This document shows positions 20,075 through 32,443 of a stretch of DNA of 64,000 nt, piece by piece. Both the position numbers and the translations under genes were made by a program. The notes under the pieces were generated by a model. The model did not search any database. It saw only the letters and a program-made list of their open reading frames with translations, and was not told the DNA's origin. Source of the DNA: Cryptomeria japonica (lineage: Eukaryota; Streptophyta; Pinopsida; Cupressales; Cupressaceae); contig NC_081414.1 of assembly GCF_030272615.1 (NCBI RefSeq), positions 48,786,501-48,850,500 of the forward strand, given 5' to 3'. Numbering within the stretch: position 1 is the first letter of the stretch; each line of letters begins with the position of its first letter.

Positions 20075-20692
20075 AAATTATACTTTGATGGTTCATACAC
20101 TAAACATGGCTCGGGGGCAGGCATTTTGTTTGTCACACCTCAAGGTGATAGCATCCCGAAGTCTTACAGGCTTACATTTCCATACACAAACAACATAGCT
20201 GAATATGAGGCCTTGATCATAGGACTCAGGCTCACTATACAATGGAAGTTACAAGAACTACAGATATATGGTGACTCCCAACTAGTCATTCGACAAGCAA
20301 CTGATGAATATCAGACTAAGGATGACAAACTCATGCCATACAAGCACATGGTGGACAAATTAAAGGCATCATTTACTACTATCACCTTTGAGGAAATACC
20401 AAGAGATCATAATCGAGCTGTTGACGCTATGACTACCATTGCATCTCTCCTAGATCTTCCACAAAATTCAACACGCTACGAGTTCTTGGTAGAACAGCTT
20501 TGGATTCTTGCTTATAATATCCCTGAATCTGAGATGATATGTCACCTTATCAGTTCCAAATCCCCATGGTATGGTGAATTTTACACCTACCTCCGCGATC
20601 ACACCCTTCCTCCTAACCAATCGAATAACCAACGTAAAACCTTCATTTGCCAAACCGCTCGATATACCATTATTGCTGAAACCCTATACTGA
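20075..20692 (+). pseudogene. T1 second, archaeal-type RNase H (aRNH)
   Basis: A second RNase H follows the first, as is characteristic of the Tat lineage. The acidic catalytic residues are visible: Asp in YFDGSYTKHGSGAG, Glu in IAEYEALIIGL, Asp in IYGDSQLVIRQA, and Asp in RDHNRAVDAM. It likely helps remove RNA during reverse transcription. A stop lies between RT-RH and this block (TTQP*), and another just after it. The T3 copy (about 63.2-63.9 kb, minus) has lost several of these residues. Confidence 0.85.
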
Positions 20693-20722
20693 CGCAGTCT
20701 TGATGGTACTCTCCTTTGATGT

Positions 20723-21822
20723 TTGGAACAGGATGAGATAAAAAAGGCCTTGGAAGAGGTACATGAAAGAATTTGTAGAACTCATGCAAGCGGTCTGTCA
20801 CTAGCCAAGAAACTCCTGTGCACTGGATACTACTGGCCATCTATGGAAAAAGACTTCTACTATTTTGTCAGAAAGTGCAAGAAATGCCAAGTTCATGGAG
20901 ACCTGATACATGCACCGGCACAGGAATTAAAACCAATCACAACACCATGGCCTTTTTGTCAATGGGGCCTAGACCTTGTGGGTAAAATTCATCCATCTTC
21001 ATCCAACAGACACAAATTCATCATTACCGCCACCGAGTACTCCACAAAGTGGATCGAAGCTATTCCACTTACCCAAGTCACCGGCAAGCAGATCGCCTCA
21101 TTAATCCTCAATTACATCATCTGCCAGTATGGTGTACCCATGTCCATCATCACAGATGACGGTCTTCCTTTCAAAAATCAGGATGTCCGTGAACTCTATG
21201 AGATATTTCACATCCAACACCACTTTTCCACTCCCTATTACCCACAAGGAAATGGTCAGGCTGAAGCATCAAACAAGAACATATTAAGAATCCTCAAGAA
21301 GATAGTCAATGATGCCGGTCGTGATTGGCACGTACAATTGAATCTAGCACTATGGGCATATTGAACTAGCATTCGAACCCCTACAGGTGCAACTCCCTAC
21401 TCACTAGTCTATGGCGCATAGGCTATTTTACCTATCGAGGTTGAGATACCATCACTACGGGTTTCCTTGCACAATCTCATCGATGATGAAGCATACAGAG
21501 TATCTTGTCTTCAAGACTTAGAGCTACTCGATGAGAAGCGACAAGCTACATACAATCACCTCAAGGCCTATCAGTAGCGCATGAGCAAAAGCTATAATCA
21601 TCGAGTTAGACCTCGTACATTTGAGGTAGGTGATCTTGTTCTTCAAGAAAATCCTCATAACCAACCCAACCGCAAACATCAGGGAAAGTTTGAATCAAGC
21701 TAGCTAGGTCCATATGTTATCACTACTGAATTTGGGTCTGGGGCATATCAGTTGGCTACATCAGAAGGAGAACCACTAGCAGATCCGATCAACATCATGC
21801 ACCTCAAAAGGTTTTATACATA
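20723..21822 (+). pseudogene. T1 integrase
   Basis: Integrase inserts the cDNA into the genome. The N-terminal zinc motif HERICRTH...CKKCQ is present. The catalytic core has Asp in QWGLDLVGKI, Asp in IITDDGLPF and Glu in YPQGNGQAEASNK. The C-terminal part has HRVRPRTFEVGDLVLQENP, LGPYVITTEFGSGAYQLA and INIMHLKRFYT. Stops interrupt it at 21362 and at least three later positions. The catalytic triad appears intact, unlike T3. Confidence 0.9.
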
Positions 21823-23044
21823 AGTTGCACAAAGCATCAGGGTCCCATACATACCAACAAAAACAACAAAAACATTCAGATAAATGACCTGAAGAAAATA
21901 CAAAAACATCAAAATAGTAAAGAAACATCATGCATCCAAACGGTGAACAACCACTCTGGTGGCATCTTGGGTAAGTATGATGGCGAAAACCTGGCAAACA
22001 GGCGCTACTCGTAGCAGCTATGGCTCCATTGTCTTTTAGACTTGTTGCGATCACATTCATTTCATTCGCTCATCCATCCATCCAAACCATGGCTTGTCAT
22101 TGATCTACAATTAAGGATAGTACTTCATGTATCTTGCATCTCACTTTTTTAGAGTCATGCCTAAAATTGGGGGCAACATCTTTAGCATATTTGATGGAAG
22201 TGGATTTTGCATTACTTGTGATTCATTGATTCTTCGTTCAAAATCCAAAAACATTGGAAAATCGTCTCACAAAATACCAAAACAGTGAAAAACAATCACA
22301 AAATACCAAAAACATTCAAAACTATCTCACAAAATCCAAAAACATGATAAAACATCAAGACAAACAAAAACATGGTAGCACATTGTACATACTTTTTTTT
22401 CAAAGCAGATACCAAGCAAACATTGTGAAAAACTCAAATGATGAACACTTATCACATCAACCAAAACAATCAAAACTCAAACTGTCTTCAACAAGGATGC
22501 ATCCTTCCTTACCAAAACAAAGACAAGATGACATTTTATTTGACAAGAAAATTTTGTTTTAAGCTATCAAAATACCTGGTTGATTTATGGGTTATTCATT
22601 CGTTTATATATATTAGGTTCCTACAACATTGTTTGTGTATCTTCTGCGATTTCTTCCGATGAAGTTCTGGGGCATGTCCTAATGGTGTCTACGTGGGAAG
22701 TTCACTAAGCTACGTGATCTTATGCAAAATGCAGTCATAGATCACTATGGCTTGCTGACTACAACGTATACCTCGACCATATGAGCATGAACCATTACTA
22801 AGGATCCATATTCTTTATTCTTTTTATATATACTATCTGCTTACAGGTACAATGCTCTTTCTTTGGTTCCTTCTACCTCATCCAAATTGGATAAATGTTT
22901 TTGTCTTTTATTACGGTATGAACTTGTCGCAGGATATGATCAACCCAAGATCAAGGAGGACGATCCAAGTCATGCATGAAAGGAGATGATCCTTGTCTGT
23001 TCCGCAAGCAATACTAAGGTCAACTTGACCCATTATATCAAGTT
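21823..23044. other. T1 region after integrase, no gene
   Basis: AT-rich sequence with AAAACA-type words (22245-22400) and no credible ORF. It ends at the solo LTR target site (GTTTG). Confidence 0.55.
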
Positions 23045-23049
23045 GTTTG

Positions 23050-24539
23050 TGTAGACGTATAAAAATGACCATATTCCTAAATGAATATTTTATGTTCATT
23101 TCTCTATTTAATTAAATCCAATTTTAATAACCCACATTCCTCTATTTAATTAAGTAAATTACTCAATTAAATTCACTAGGCCTCTTTTTATCATTTAATA
23201 GAATAAATCATTTTATTTAATTAAATCCCCTATCCACTTTTTAATTAAATTCAAATTTAATTAAAATAGTTATCCTAAATTGAATAAATTGAATAAATCT
23301 AATTTATTTAATTTCCCCAATTACAACCAAATTGAATTAAATTCATTTTATTCAATTAAATCCTATTATCCCTTCATCCACTTGCAAAATCCTACATCTC
23401 CCACTTGCATCCTAACCCTCTTCCTAATTTCTTCTAGAATCCATCTAATCCTAATCAATTAACCCAAACCCATCCATTATCCCTTTTCCCTAAATTTGAG
23501 GAGTTCACTTCTCAAATTTGGAGTAAAGTCTTCAAAAGGCATTAAAACCTTTATCCATTCAACAAGCTAACTTGTTGAATACCCACAAATTTGGAAGGAC
23601 TCTTGCAAATTTGTCCCCAAATTTTTCATAACCATTAATGGTTAACTCAACCCTCTTACATGGTTAAAGAATTTCCATAAACTCAACCTCCATGTAACCT
23701 GGGGGTCTCATCAAGCATTTATTGCTTTGACCATGGTTATCCTTAAACCTTTGCACAAGAATTTATCCTTTGGATAAAAGCTTTGTCCAATGGGTAATCT
23801 TAACTTAACCTTAACCCTTAACCCCCAGGATAACCATGAGATCTTCTCAAGCATTTAATGCTTCTTACATCTCCTCTCAACCAACCTTATGTTGACAATT
23901 GTCACCATTTCATTGGTGCCAATTGTAAACATGGATTCCCAACTTTCAAACTCAACCCTTGATTAACTCTTTCAATCTTGACCATCCATTGCCCTATTTT
24001 TGCTATAAATAGAGCTCTCATTCCTCCATTTTCATCATCCAAGTCTTTAGCATCATACTTATACTAAAATCTATCCAAGATTTGAATATCATTTTTGTGC
24101 TCATCATTTAGCCTTTCTTTTCAATAGGAATTAATCTATATATGCATGTTTAGAGTATTTTCCTTATCACTTACCTTAAACATAGACTAATATAGCATGC
24201 TAGGATAGTCTTGTTACTAATCTTGTCATCTTATAACTAGCTTATTGCACTTATAGGATCATGCATAGCTTAGGATGCATTTCATCTTAAAATCAACAAA
24301 AGCATCCCTCTTTCTTGCATTTGTCATCCCTAAACCATTTTGCTCAGTGATCTGAGAGCAAAAACATTGGTTTGAGGGATCATGTAAGATAGAGAACCAT
24401 GGAACCAACCTTGGGAAGCTGAGTCATACTTCATGACTCCATAGCTTGCACCAAGAAGTCCTGTGGGTGTGTGAGCAAGGCTTCCTAGAGCTCTGTTTTT
24501 CACATTTTGAGTTCTATCGACCCGCTTTTCCCGCATACA
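23050..24539 (+). mobile_element. Solo LTR, TSD GTTTG
   Basis: It starts TGTAGACG, ends CGCATACA, and is flanked by GTTTG at 23045-23049 and 24540-24544. The interior has the same layout as the T1 LTR: an AT-rich TTAATTAAAT block, the shared segment CTTTGACCATGGTTATCC, and a TATA box TATAAAT at 24004-24010. No PBS follows and no PPT precedes it, so it is a recombined solo LTR of a T1-related family. Confidence 0.88.
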
Positions 24540-24544
24540 GTTTG

Positions 24545-26044
24545 TATTAACTTGTTATATCAAAATCCATTTAAGGAATACTCTAGTCATCTTGAATCAT
24601 TATGTCAAGTTGCTTGTATTTTCTTGCAGCATTTTAAAAGCTCGATGATGAAAAATAAAGCACTATGGATCGTCATTTCATCTCATCTATTTATATTGCA
24701 TTCCGTTGCATATCGTCCATCCATTTACTCATTTATTTACATAATTTTGTATGCCAAGTGTGAACAAAGTTAAAAATGAGCAGTTCTGCAAAAATTGAGC
24801 TGGTTTTTGGATACAATCGCGACAGAGTACTCTGATACATCATCACATGCATCATGCAAAGTCTAAAAAAACCTTGCATTCATCTATCATCATCCCATCA
24901 TCATTACATTTTAGTCGCATTTGCATTATTCTTTAGCCATTCATTAGCATGCATTTATTATCATTTAGTTGCACTTACCACATATAGTTCATTCTCATTT
25001 ACTTGCATTAGTATCATTATATCATTTCATTATTACACTCATGACATTTAGATTTATTTGCATAGATAATTATACTTATTCTACATTTCCGATCATGATT
25101 ACTCATTACTCATACATTCATTTAAACATCTGTTAGTTATCATCATTTATCATCATTTCCACACTTATATATCATACATTTGTTTAGGTTTCCATAAATT
25201 GCATACCTTCATTTATCTCTTCATTAGTTAAAATGCATTCATTCATCCATTTTATCTCACTTAGGATTCATTAGATTGCATTTATTATCCCTCTTAATTG
25301 CATTATGGTGCAGTTATTTTATTAACCATAAGTTACATTATCATCACATTATCATTTTACTACATCATATTTGGGCATTTAGAATCATAAAAACCATTTG
25401 TATCAAACATTGGTTCATACATTTTAGCATATACATTCATTTAGAAATCATCATTTAAATATTTGTACTTTACATTTGTTTATCCATGTTACATCTATTT
25501 TTAATCATCTAGATGCATATACATAAATAAATCATTCATTCAAAAGCATTACATTAACATCATTGCATATCATTATCCCATCATTGTGCTAATATAAAGT
25601 ACAAACTACTATCTATACCATCGTAAATCATCATTTTGTTATGCATACATAAGCATCATGACATTGCATACCTCAGGCATTCTATCCCACAAACCATCAA
25701 AAGCACCCATATGTTAACATGCATCCACATGTTAGCATCCAACATAATACAAATAAACATCATGTAAGAATAAATCATCATAAAAACATGCATATAGGAA
25801 TCATCTCATAAACATATACATATAGCATAAAACAAATTTCCATCTAAAGCATAAATCAGGAAATCACCATCAAGCATAAACATCCATAACATGTCATCAA
25901 ATTACATATCATCACAAAAATATGGGATCTCCTCACATATATCATCTCATGTATCAGAGTACAATGAAGTCTACAAAATTGGCTACCAAGAGCCATCCAA
26001 GACATAGTCCAAAATGACAATATCAAAAAATACAAAATGCTCTC
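24545..26044 (-). repeat. CATT/CATCAT-rich low-complexity region downstream of the T1 antisense gene
   Basis: About 1.1 kb (24845-25945) is built of CATT, CATCAT and TTTA words. Read on the minus strand it is ATG/ATGATG-rich, like the sequence following the antisense gene in T2 (8350-8600) and T3 (60290-60800). A perfect 14-bp inverted repeat (GTACTCTGATACAT at 24827-24840, complement at 25949-25962) brackets it. Confidence 0.65.
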
Positions 26045-28077
26045 TCAGATGCCACTCTGACCAGATGCTGCACAACCACCACCACCTGCTCCCCCACTAG
26101 TCCTTGCACCATCCGATCTATATCTCCATGGAGGACCCATCAAACCCCCACTAGCTCCTACACCCTTTGACCTGTCTCTCTGCAGAGGACCCATCACACC
26201 CCCACTGCTCTGCACCCTCTGAGACCGCTCTGATCTGGCTTGCCGCATCTGTGAATAGCTCAGTGCTCGCTGACTAGTTGGCACCACCCGCTCAAATAAT
26301 CCCCGCCAATACTCTATCTCAGCCTGTGCTCGTCGGATCTCCCTCATCACCTCCCTAGTAGGACCTTGTGCTCCTACTCCAACCCAGACTCTCTCCTGCA
26401 GCTCCACTAATCTCTCCACTGCACTATCCCTCTCCCGCATCACTATAGTCAGCTCTGACTCTCATGCAAATACCTGGACATCTCTAGCTACAACCTCCGC
26501 CTCCAGATCCTCCACCTGTGTCTCAGCTGCTATCGGTCAAGTTTGCAAATGTAATATCAGACGATCCTGAAGATCACCACCTCTTGTCACTCCCTCTCCT
26601 ATATCCATAGGTGCCTCACCTGTAGCTCCCTCTCCAATGGCTCCCTCCCCTCTATCCATCGGTATCTCCCTCTCCATACATCGACCACCTAATCTGACTC
26701 TTCCCGACATCAACGGTCCCTGTGATATCCGTAGTGGCAAACTGCCTCTCCCTCTCTGCTGGACTCGACCACCTAAAGAACCTCCTCCGCCACCTCCACC
26801 ACCTCCACCATCCCCCCTCCTCCTCCTCCACCGCCACCTCCTCCATCACCACCATCCCCTCTACCTCCTCCATCTCCCATTGGTCCTCGACCTCCTCTCC
26901 TCCTCCATTTTCGTCCCCTCTCCTCCTCAAAATCGGGAATCGGCTCTGTCGGATCTGATATCCGAGGAATCAAATGAGCTACCATATACTGTGTATACTC
27001 CTCTGATACCCCTGCATCTACCACTCTTGATCGTATATCCCATGGCCTCGCCTATAACATCCAGAACTCCGCCAATGCCTGATCATAGGGTAGTACTGGC
27101 CCCCATGCATATCTCTCTCGTACCACCCTCACATACTCCCCTGATCCCCTAGGCACTCCCCGTTGCCGTCCAATCTATCTCATAAGTCTGCTTGACACCT
27201 GTCTCTCTACATGGTAGCATGTCCTCCCAATGAGGAATCAGGTCATAAATACATACGGCAATGCCTCCGCATCATCCTCTCAAGGCTCGCACTCTATATA
27301 CAGTCTCCAAATAACTGCATCCATGTCATCCAGCGCCCGCCACCACCACTCTAACTTCCCCAGGTGGGGTTGACTCATCATACCGCTATACATAAATACA
27401 TAGGGCTGGTCAACTGCCTGGAATCTAAGACTCACTGGTCGAGTAACTGGTAAGTGCTCCCATGCTCATATATGCAATAGTGTCACTCCCACTGCCAAGG
27501 AGCCCCTCCCGCGGTACACTACCTCATGCAGCTCCTCATACAAGTGTGCTAGCACGCACGGTCCCCAAGCAAATCGGGTCCCCTCTGTCATCATCTGCTC
27601 AATAACCTGCCCCCAACCAACGTCCAGACCATGTGATCGTCTATCAGGACACAGTAGCCCCCCAAAAATCCCTGACAACATTGCTGGTAATGGCTCGTAC
27701 AAAGCAGCGATATCCTCCCAGGCTATGGAGCGATCATCAATATAGACATCCTCATCAAAAAATCTCTGTACCGCCAAGATACCCCACGCTCTGTCATAGG
27801 TGACCAACTCCCCTTGAATCAGAATATGCAGGATGCGCTATACATCCTCTAATGTCACCATCATCTCCCCCTACGCCAAGTGAAACGTGCATGTCTCACT
27901 GTGCCAGCGCTCTGCCAAGACTGTATTCAAACCGTGATTCATCCGAATCATGGGCATATGCATAATGTCGTACAACCTAGTTGCTGCAATGCAATCAATC
28001 TCGACCTCTATCAGCTGATCACGCAGCCCCTGTGTGGCGGGATGTCTCTTGTGCAACTGTAAGATGTGCAGATCCTC
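26045..28077 (-). pseudogene. T1 antisense gene: PMD protein with Gly-rich and coiled-coil tail
   Basis: The minus strand from the predicted acceptor reads HKRHPATQGLRDQLIEVE, LAERWHSETCTFHLA and VTLEDV (PMD start). A long middle part (27807-27466) contains ALYEPLPAMLSGIFGGLLCP and EGTRFAWGPCVLAHLYEELH, then a Gly/Arg/Glu-rich stretch with a Gly run (about 26.77-27.0 kb). A coiled-coil-like tail follows (RERDSAVERLVELQERV, AEIEYWRGLFERVV) and then repeated SGGVMGP/SGGLMGP motifs. PMD proteins are transposon-borne or host MAIN/MAIL-type; their function in retroelements is unknown. At least eight stops make this copy a pseudogene. Proline-rich plus-strand frames over it are shadows. Confidence 0.75.
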
Positions 28078-28798
28078 CTACACAAGTGCATCAACCATCA
28101 TCATCAGTTGTTTTGTTTCAAACTTTCTAAAGTTTAAACCTAGACTATCAATAGATACTTTGATCAAGTATCTTTGGGTTTCAATAGGTAAGCAATCATG
28201 GCACACCTAGACTTCAACAGGCATTTATCCTAATGACCTAAGTCTCATCAGGGTTGCTATGGTTCAAAACAACTCTCACTCCACATCTCCTTCCATTCAT
28301 CATTGGCATCCAAAGATTATCTGATCAAAACACTAGGGCATCTATCTTTCTACACAAAAGCGCTAATCGCCTAACAAAAATACTCATTCCATCCAAAAGC
28401 ACTAATCTCCTAGCAAAAGCGCTCAATCATCTATCCCACAGCGCTTAAACTACAAAAGTGCTACAATATTTATGCAATAGCGCTGTTTGGCATTAAAAGC
28501 GCTCAACCAACTAGACCATAGCGCTCAAACAATAATAGCGCTATACTATCTATGTAAAAGCGCTACTCCATAGCAAAAGCGCTCAATCAATCATACAAAA
28601 GCACTCAAACAACAATAGCACTATACTAACTATTCAAAAGTGCTAAAACTAACAAAAGCGCTCAAAAGACTACAATAGCGATAATCAATTGGACAACAAT
28701 GCCAAAGCATAGTTTTAGTGCTATTGTCTCGACTCAACTTGGACTCAGCAACAAACACATAAAAAATGCATAAAATTCAAAATTTCAAATTTGCATAC
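28078..28798 (-). other. Putative leader intron of the T1 antisense gene
   Basis: The minus-strand donor is TAGCG|GTATGCAAA at 28798 and the acceptor TTGTGTAG|GAGGATC at 28079-28078. Size (721 bp) and position match the T2 and T3 cases. It encloses the AGCGCTTTTG array. Confidence 0.45.
28358..28682 (-). repeat. CAAAAGCGCT/CAATAGCGCT repeat array
   Basis: About sixteen units with the core CAA(A/T)AGCGCT (variants GCACT, GTGCT) are spaced 15-35 bp. On the minus strand they read AGCGCTTTTG, the same word and orientation as in the leader arrays at 192-446 and 30787-31026. One plus-oriented copy, TAGTGCTATTGTCTC, follows at 28714. Confidence 0.85.
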
Positions 28799-28970
28799 CG
28801 CTAGTCCATAGTCATCTGACCGCTGGAATCATCGGACTTGCTCAAATCGGCGCTCTGCTACTGGTACCGACATCCTGACTACTGCTTGCTCCTCCAAAAT
28901 GTCACTATTAGAGGTCTAAATTCACTATGGTCGCGGTAACAAATGAACCTGTTTTCACCCCTTTCTCCTC

Positions 28971-28977
28971 ATATAAA
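28971..28977 (-). promoter_or_regulatory. TATA-like box of the T1 antisense gene
   Basis: On the minus strand TTTATAT lies 178 bases before the predicted donor, followed by GAAAACAGGTTCATTTGTTACC, which resembles the post-TATA segments of T2 and T3. The box is weaker than in T2 and T3; support is positional. Confidence 0.4.
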
Positions 28978-29241
28978 CCCTTCACCGTACCCCTAACTTT
29001 CCCCCGCTCACCACCATAGTCCCCGTGAACTTTTCGAGCCTCCCATTTCTCCATTTTATCCCCGATTTCTTCTATTTTTCACCAGTATTGCTAACTTCTT
29101 CTCTTCTATCACCCTGCCAATTTTCGTTCTTTTTCGAGAAATTGCTTGATTTTTCAAAATTTATCGGCCCATTTCTCAAGGGGGCATACCACCCATTAAA
29201 TTAATATTTTATGAGGCATTTCTTCACACCTTATTTTTTTT

Positions 29242-29287
29242 TCTTTGAAATGACGCGAAAAAACGCACCGTTTCAAAGAGGGGCAAA
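29242..29287 (+). other. T1 PPT with overlapping hairpin
   Basis: TTTCAAAGAGGGGCAAA (29271-29287) directly precedes the LTR and is the PPT. Its first bases pair perfectly with TCTTTGAAA at 29242-29250, and an inner GCG/CGC stem closes an A-rich loop. Confidence 0.75.
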
Positions 29288-30698
29288 TGTAGTCATATAA
29301 ATCTGTCCAGTTTAATTAAATGAATATTCCCTATTTATTTGATTAAAAATCCATTAGCCACTAGTTAATTAAATTAATATTTAATTAATCCACTTTCAAA
29401 CATTCTCCTATTAATTAAATAAATTATTCAATTTATTTTAATTAATTCATTACACCAAATTCACAAAATCAATTAAATGGATAAATCATATTTATTTCAT
29501 TTAATCCCCTTTTCCTCTTTTAAATAAATTAAATAAAACATTTATTTAAATCGTAAATCCCCGCCCACTTGCATTTTCCTACAAATGCAACTTGCACACA
29601 TTTATTGAAATAAATTAATTTATTTTAAATAAAAATCCTATTTTCCCTCACCCACCAAATCCACTTGCATTCCTAAACCCCTTTCTAGATTCTTCTAACC
29701 CCTTCCTAATTAGCCTAATCCATCCCCTAATTATTGTCACAATCCTAAGCAACTTGAAGTCACTTCTCAAAGACTTCAAAGTATTTGAAAATCATTAAAT
29801 GCTTTGTGTGTTCAACAATTTAACCTCCAAAGTCTTCCAAAACCACTAATGGCTCTTACATGACCATTTATGGCTCTTACATAACCATTTATGGTTATTT
29901 CAACTTGCACTCATGTGTCTCCTCAAGCATTTATTGCTTTGACCATGGTTATCCCTTTTGCCTTTGCATAAGAGTTTATCCATTGGATAAAAGTTTTATT
30001 CTTTGAATAAATAATTTATTCATTCAACCTAACCTTGACCTTAACTCCCAAGTTAATTCTCAAGTCACGTCAAGCATTTAATGCTTATTCCCTCTCCTCT
30101 CAACCTATCTCATATGGACACTTGTCATCCCGGGATTGGGTTGAAAGCCATCACATGGATTGAATATCATTCAATCTTGACCTTTGTTGAGATTATTCAA
30201 TCTCAACCATCCATTTCTCCATTTTCCCTATAAATAGAGCCCATTTCTTTATAATCCAGATCTTGAAAACTTGTATGCATCTAAGTTATAGAGAATTTTA
30301 GAGAGCATTTAGCATAAATCACTAATATCTTGTCATCTTGGTTTAAAATAAATCATCTTAGCATCATAGCATCTAGAATTAACTTTTTATTCATATTTAG
30401 AGTAAATACTTCAATCTCAAACCTCCATAAGCATCCATAGTGCAAAAAACTGTTGAGAGCTACACTAGTTTTGAACTTGGAGAGGAGATGAACAAAGGAG
30501 AAGGAGCTAAAAGCATGTTAGGAGGTATTTGGAGATGCCTCATCATATTTACTTTCCTAGTTAAATATTCTCTCATGCTTTTAGTATCTCTTTTGATATG
30601 CCTGTTTAGAATAATCTTTTGTTGATAACACTAACGTTTTTGGTCTTTTGTGTGTGTTGTCCTCGAACAAATTTTCTAACCCTTTTTGCAGAGCATCA
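29288..30698 (+). repeat. LTR shared by T1 (as 3' LTR) and T1b (as 5' LTR)
   Basis: This 1411-bp LTR starts TGTAGTCATATAAATC and ends GAGCATCA. It is preceded by a PPT and followed by a PBS. An AT-rich TTAATTAAAT block occupies 29310-29640 and a TATA box TATAAAT is at 30229-30235. The last 97 bp match the window's first 100 bases. Confidence 0.88.
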
Positions 30699-30786
30699 TT
30701 TGGTGAACCCGACATGAATCCAAACACCCAAAAATATTTTTAAAAAAAACACAACTAACTTGTTTGCATGTTAAACTTGACACACA

Positions 30787-31026
30787 GGTCGCGCTTTTGA
30801 TCATGTTGTAGCGCTATTGCAACTTGACATTCTAGTGCTATTGTTTTTACAATAGCGCTATTATCTCAAGTTTGGTTCTATTGACCTTTATTTAGCGTTT
30901 TTTTGATTGTTTTGGCGCATTTGTGATCGTTTTAGTGCTTTTGTCTTTACTGTTAGAATTTTTCTTTAGCGTCATTGTCTTCGTATTAGCGCGTTTGTGT
31001 TAAATAGCGCTTCTGTTTGCACACAA
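30787..31026 (+). repeat. GCGCTTTTG/GCGCTATTG array in T1b leader
   Basis: About ten copies of the same word as at 192-446. At least one roughly 20-bp unit is missing relative to T1, showing that copy number varies. Confidence 0.8.
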
Positions 31027-32443
31027 AATGACACTATTGTAACATAACATTGTATAAAATAGACCATGTAATCGAAAAGTAATTTTTCTTAGGCTTGTGG
31101 AAGCCCTCCCTATTTTGGATTTTACTAACCACTTGTTCCTTGTGCAGGTCTAAACTAACTTCATTTACTTGTTTAAAAAATGAGAATTTTACATTTGGTG
31201 CTATAAAATTGAACAAACAAATTTTCATTTCTTTCAAGTTAGGACAAAACCTGTTTTGGTGCTATAAAATTGAACAAATTCATTTATTGCAAGTTAGGAT
31301 ACACTCTCATTTTGGTGCTTAAAACAAGACAAAAAAAATTTCCTTTATTGCATCAAACTTAAGTAAAACTCACAATCCACACTTCAAATTCTGGTGCAAA
31401 ATAAAAGGAACAATCCATTTGTCTCATTTTGCAAGCGATTTTACTTCAAGCAAAAACGTGTTTTTCAATTCAGTTGACCAGGATTTCAAGTTCCTAGTTT
31501 ACAAACACATTTTGCCTTTGAAAGTTAAAAAGAACACCATGATTGTTGGAGCAACATCTCCAAATAGTTAGATCAAATTGCAATGAAAATCAGTTAAAAA
31601 GAACAAGTACTTTTTGTGATGGGCACACTTGTGCAAAGTTTGTTGAGTGGTCCTACTTCTAACACACACTATCCTCTCCCTTGGCTTTCATGGTCCTAGG
31701 TGCAAGAGAAAAGTGTTAGTAACACTCAAGTTTTATCTTTTCAAGAGAGGCCTGCCAAGAGACACATCACTCTTGGGAATGACCTCGCGCGGTAAATCCT
31801 TCGAGCCGCTATAGAAATCAGGTGAGAGCGAAAGTTGTAGCCTTGGGTATAGTTGTTCGTACAGTGTAACTTGCCGAAAGGACAAATGGGCCCCACCACA
31901 AGTTACAAGGCTCTTAAGTGAGTCACTGCAGAATGAACTTATGTCCAAAGATATCGAAAATTACTAAACACCTTTAAGTAGTAGCCCACCCGTTCTATTG
32001 ATTGAGGATATTTGTGATACAATTTAGTGCAAGAGCATAGATGGTTTTGCTCCCAAGATACTCACCATACATATTTTCTTGAGTAGAAACATAGCTTTAT
32101 GAAAATTCACTTGTGGCTTGATGAAAGTGATGTCTGCCCCGCCATAGGGATCATCTATTTGTTATGCTCATGCAAGACTTAGTATATCACATCCTTACCT
32201 GCTATGGTGGTATTCATAAGGTATGTAGTATCAAAGTTGAAGAAATATCAAGATGTGGGCTGAATTTATCGCAACTGGCCATTTGACTTTAGGGATAAAA
32301 AGTGTTTGAAGTGTTTTCATTTTGTGTCAAGACCAGTGCAAATTGAGCCGACTTCAGGCTTTGGAAAAACACCTTAAAATAAACTTAAAAGAAAGGGTCA
32401 TAAAAAGTCCAAGGATTGGGTTGATCTAGACCCATACTTATTT
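31027..32443 (+). other. T1b leader, no gene
   Basis: Near copy of 447-1875, with no credible ORF. Confidence 0.6.

Larger units (their letters stand above)
1..30698 (+). mobile_element. T1: Ty3/gypsy Tat/Ogre-like LTR retrotransposon, degenerate, with nested insertions
   Basis: The order is 5' LTR end (1-100), PBS, leader with an extra ORF, gag, protease plus G-patch, RT-RNase H, archaeal-type RNase H, integrase, antisense PMD gene, PPT and 3' LTR (29288-30698). A second RNase H between RT-RH and IN, an ORF before gag and an antisense ORF before the 3' LTR are known marks of the Tat lineage. Without T2 (5819-17297) and the solo LTR at 23050-24539 the element would be about 17-18 kb, within the Tat/Ogre size range. 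gag is intact but pol has many stops, so it cannot be autonomous. Its 5' LTR and any TSD lie mostly outside the window. Confidence 0.85.

Noticed and set aside
26637-27152. Proline-rich plus-strand ORF of 171 codons
   Set aside because: It is the mirror of the Gly/Arg/Glu-rich minus-strand antisense gene; its composition follows from the opposite strand.
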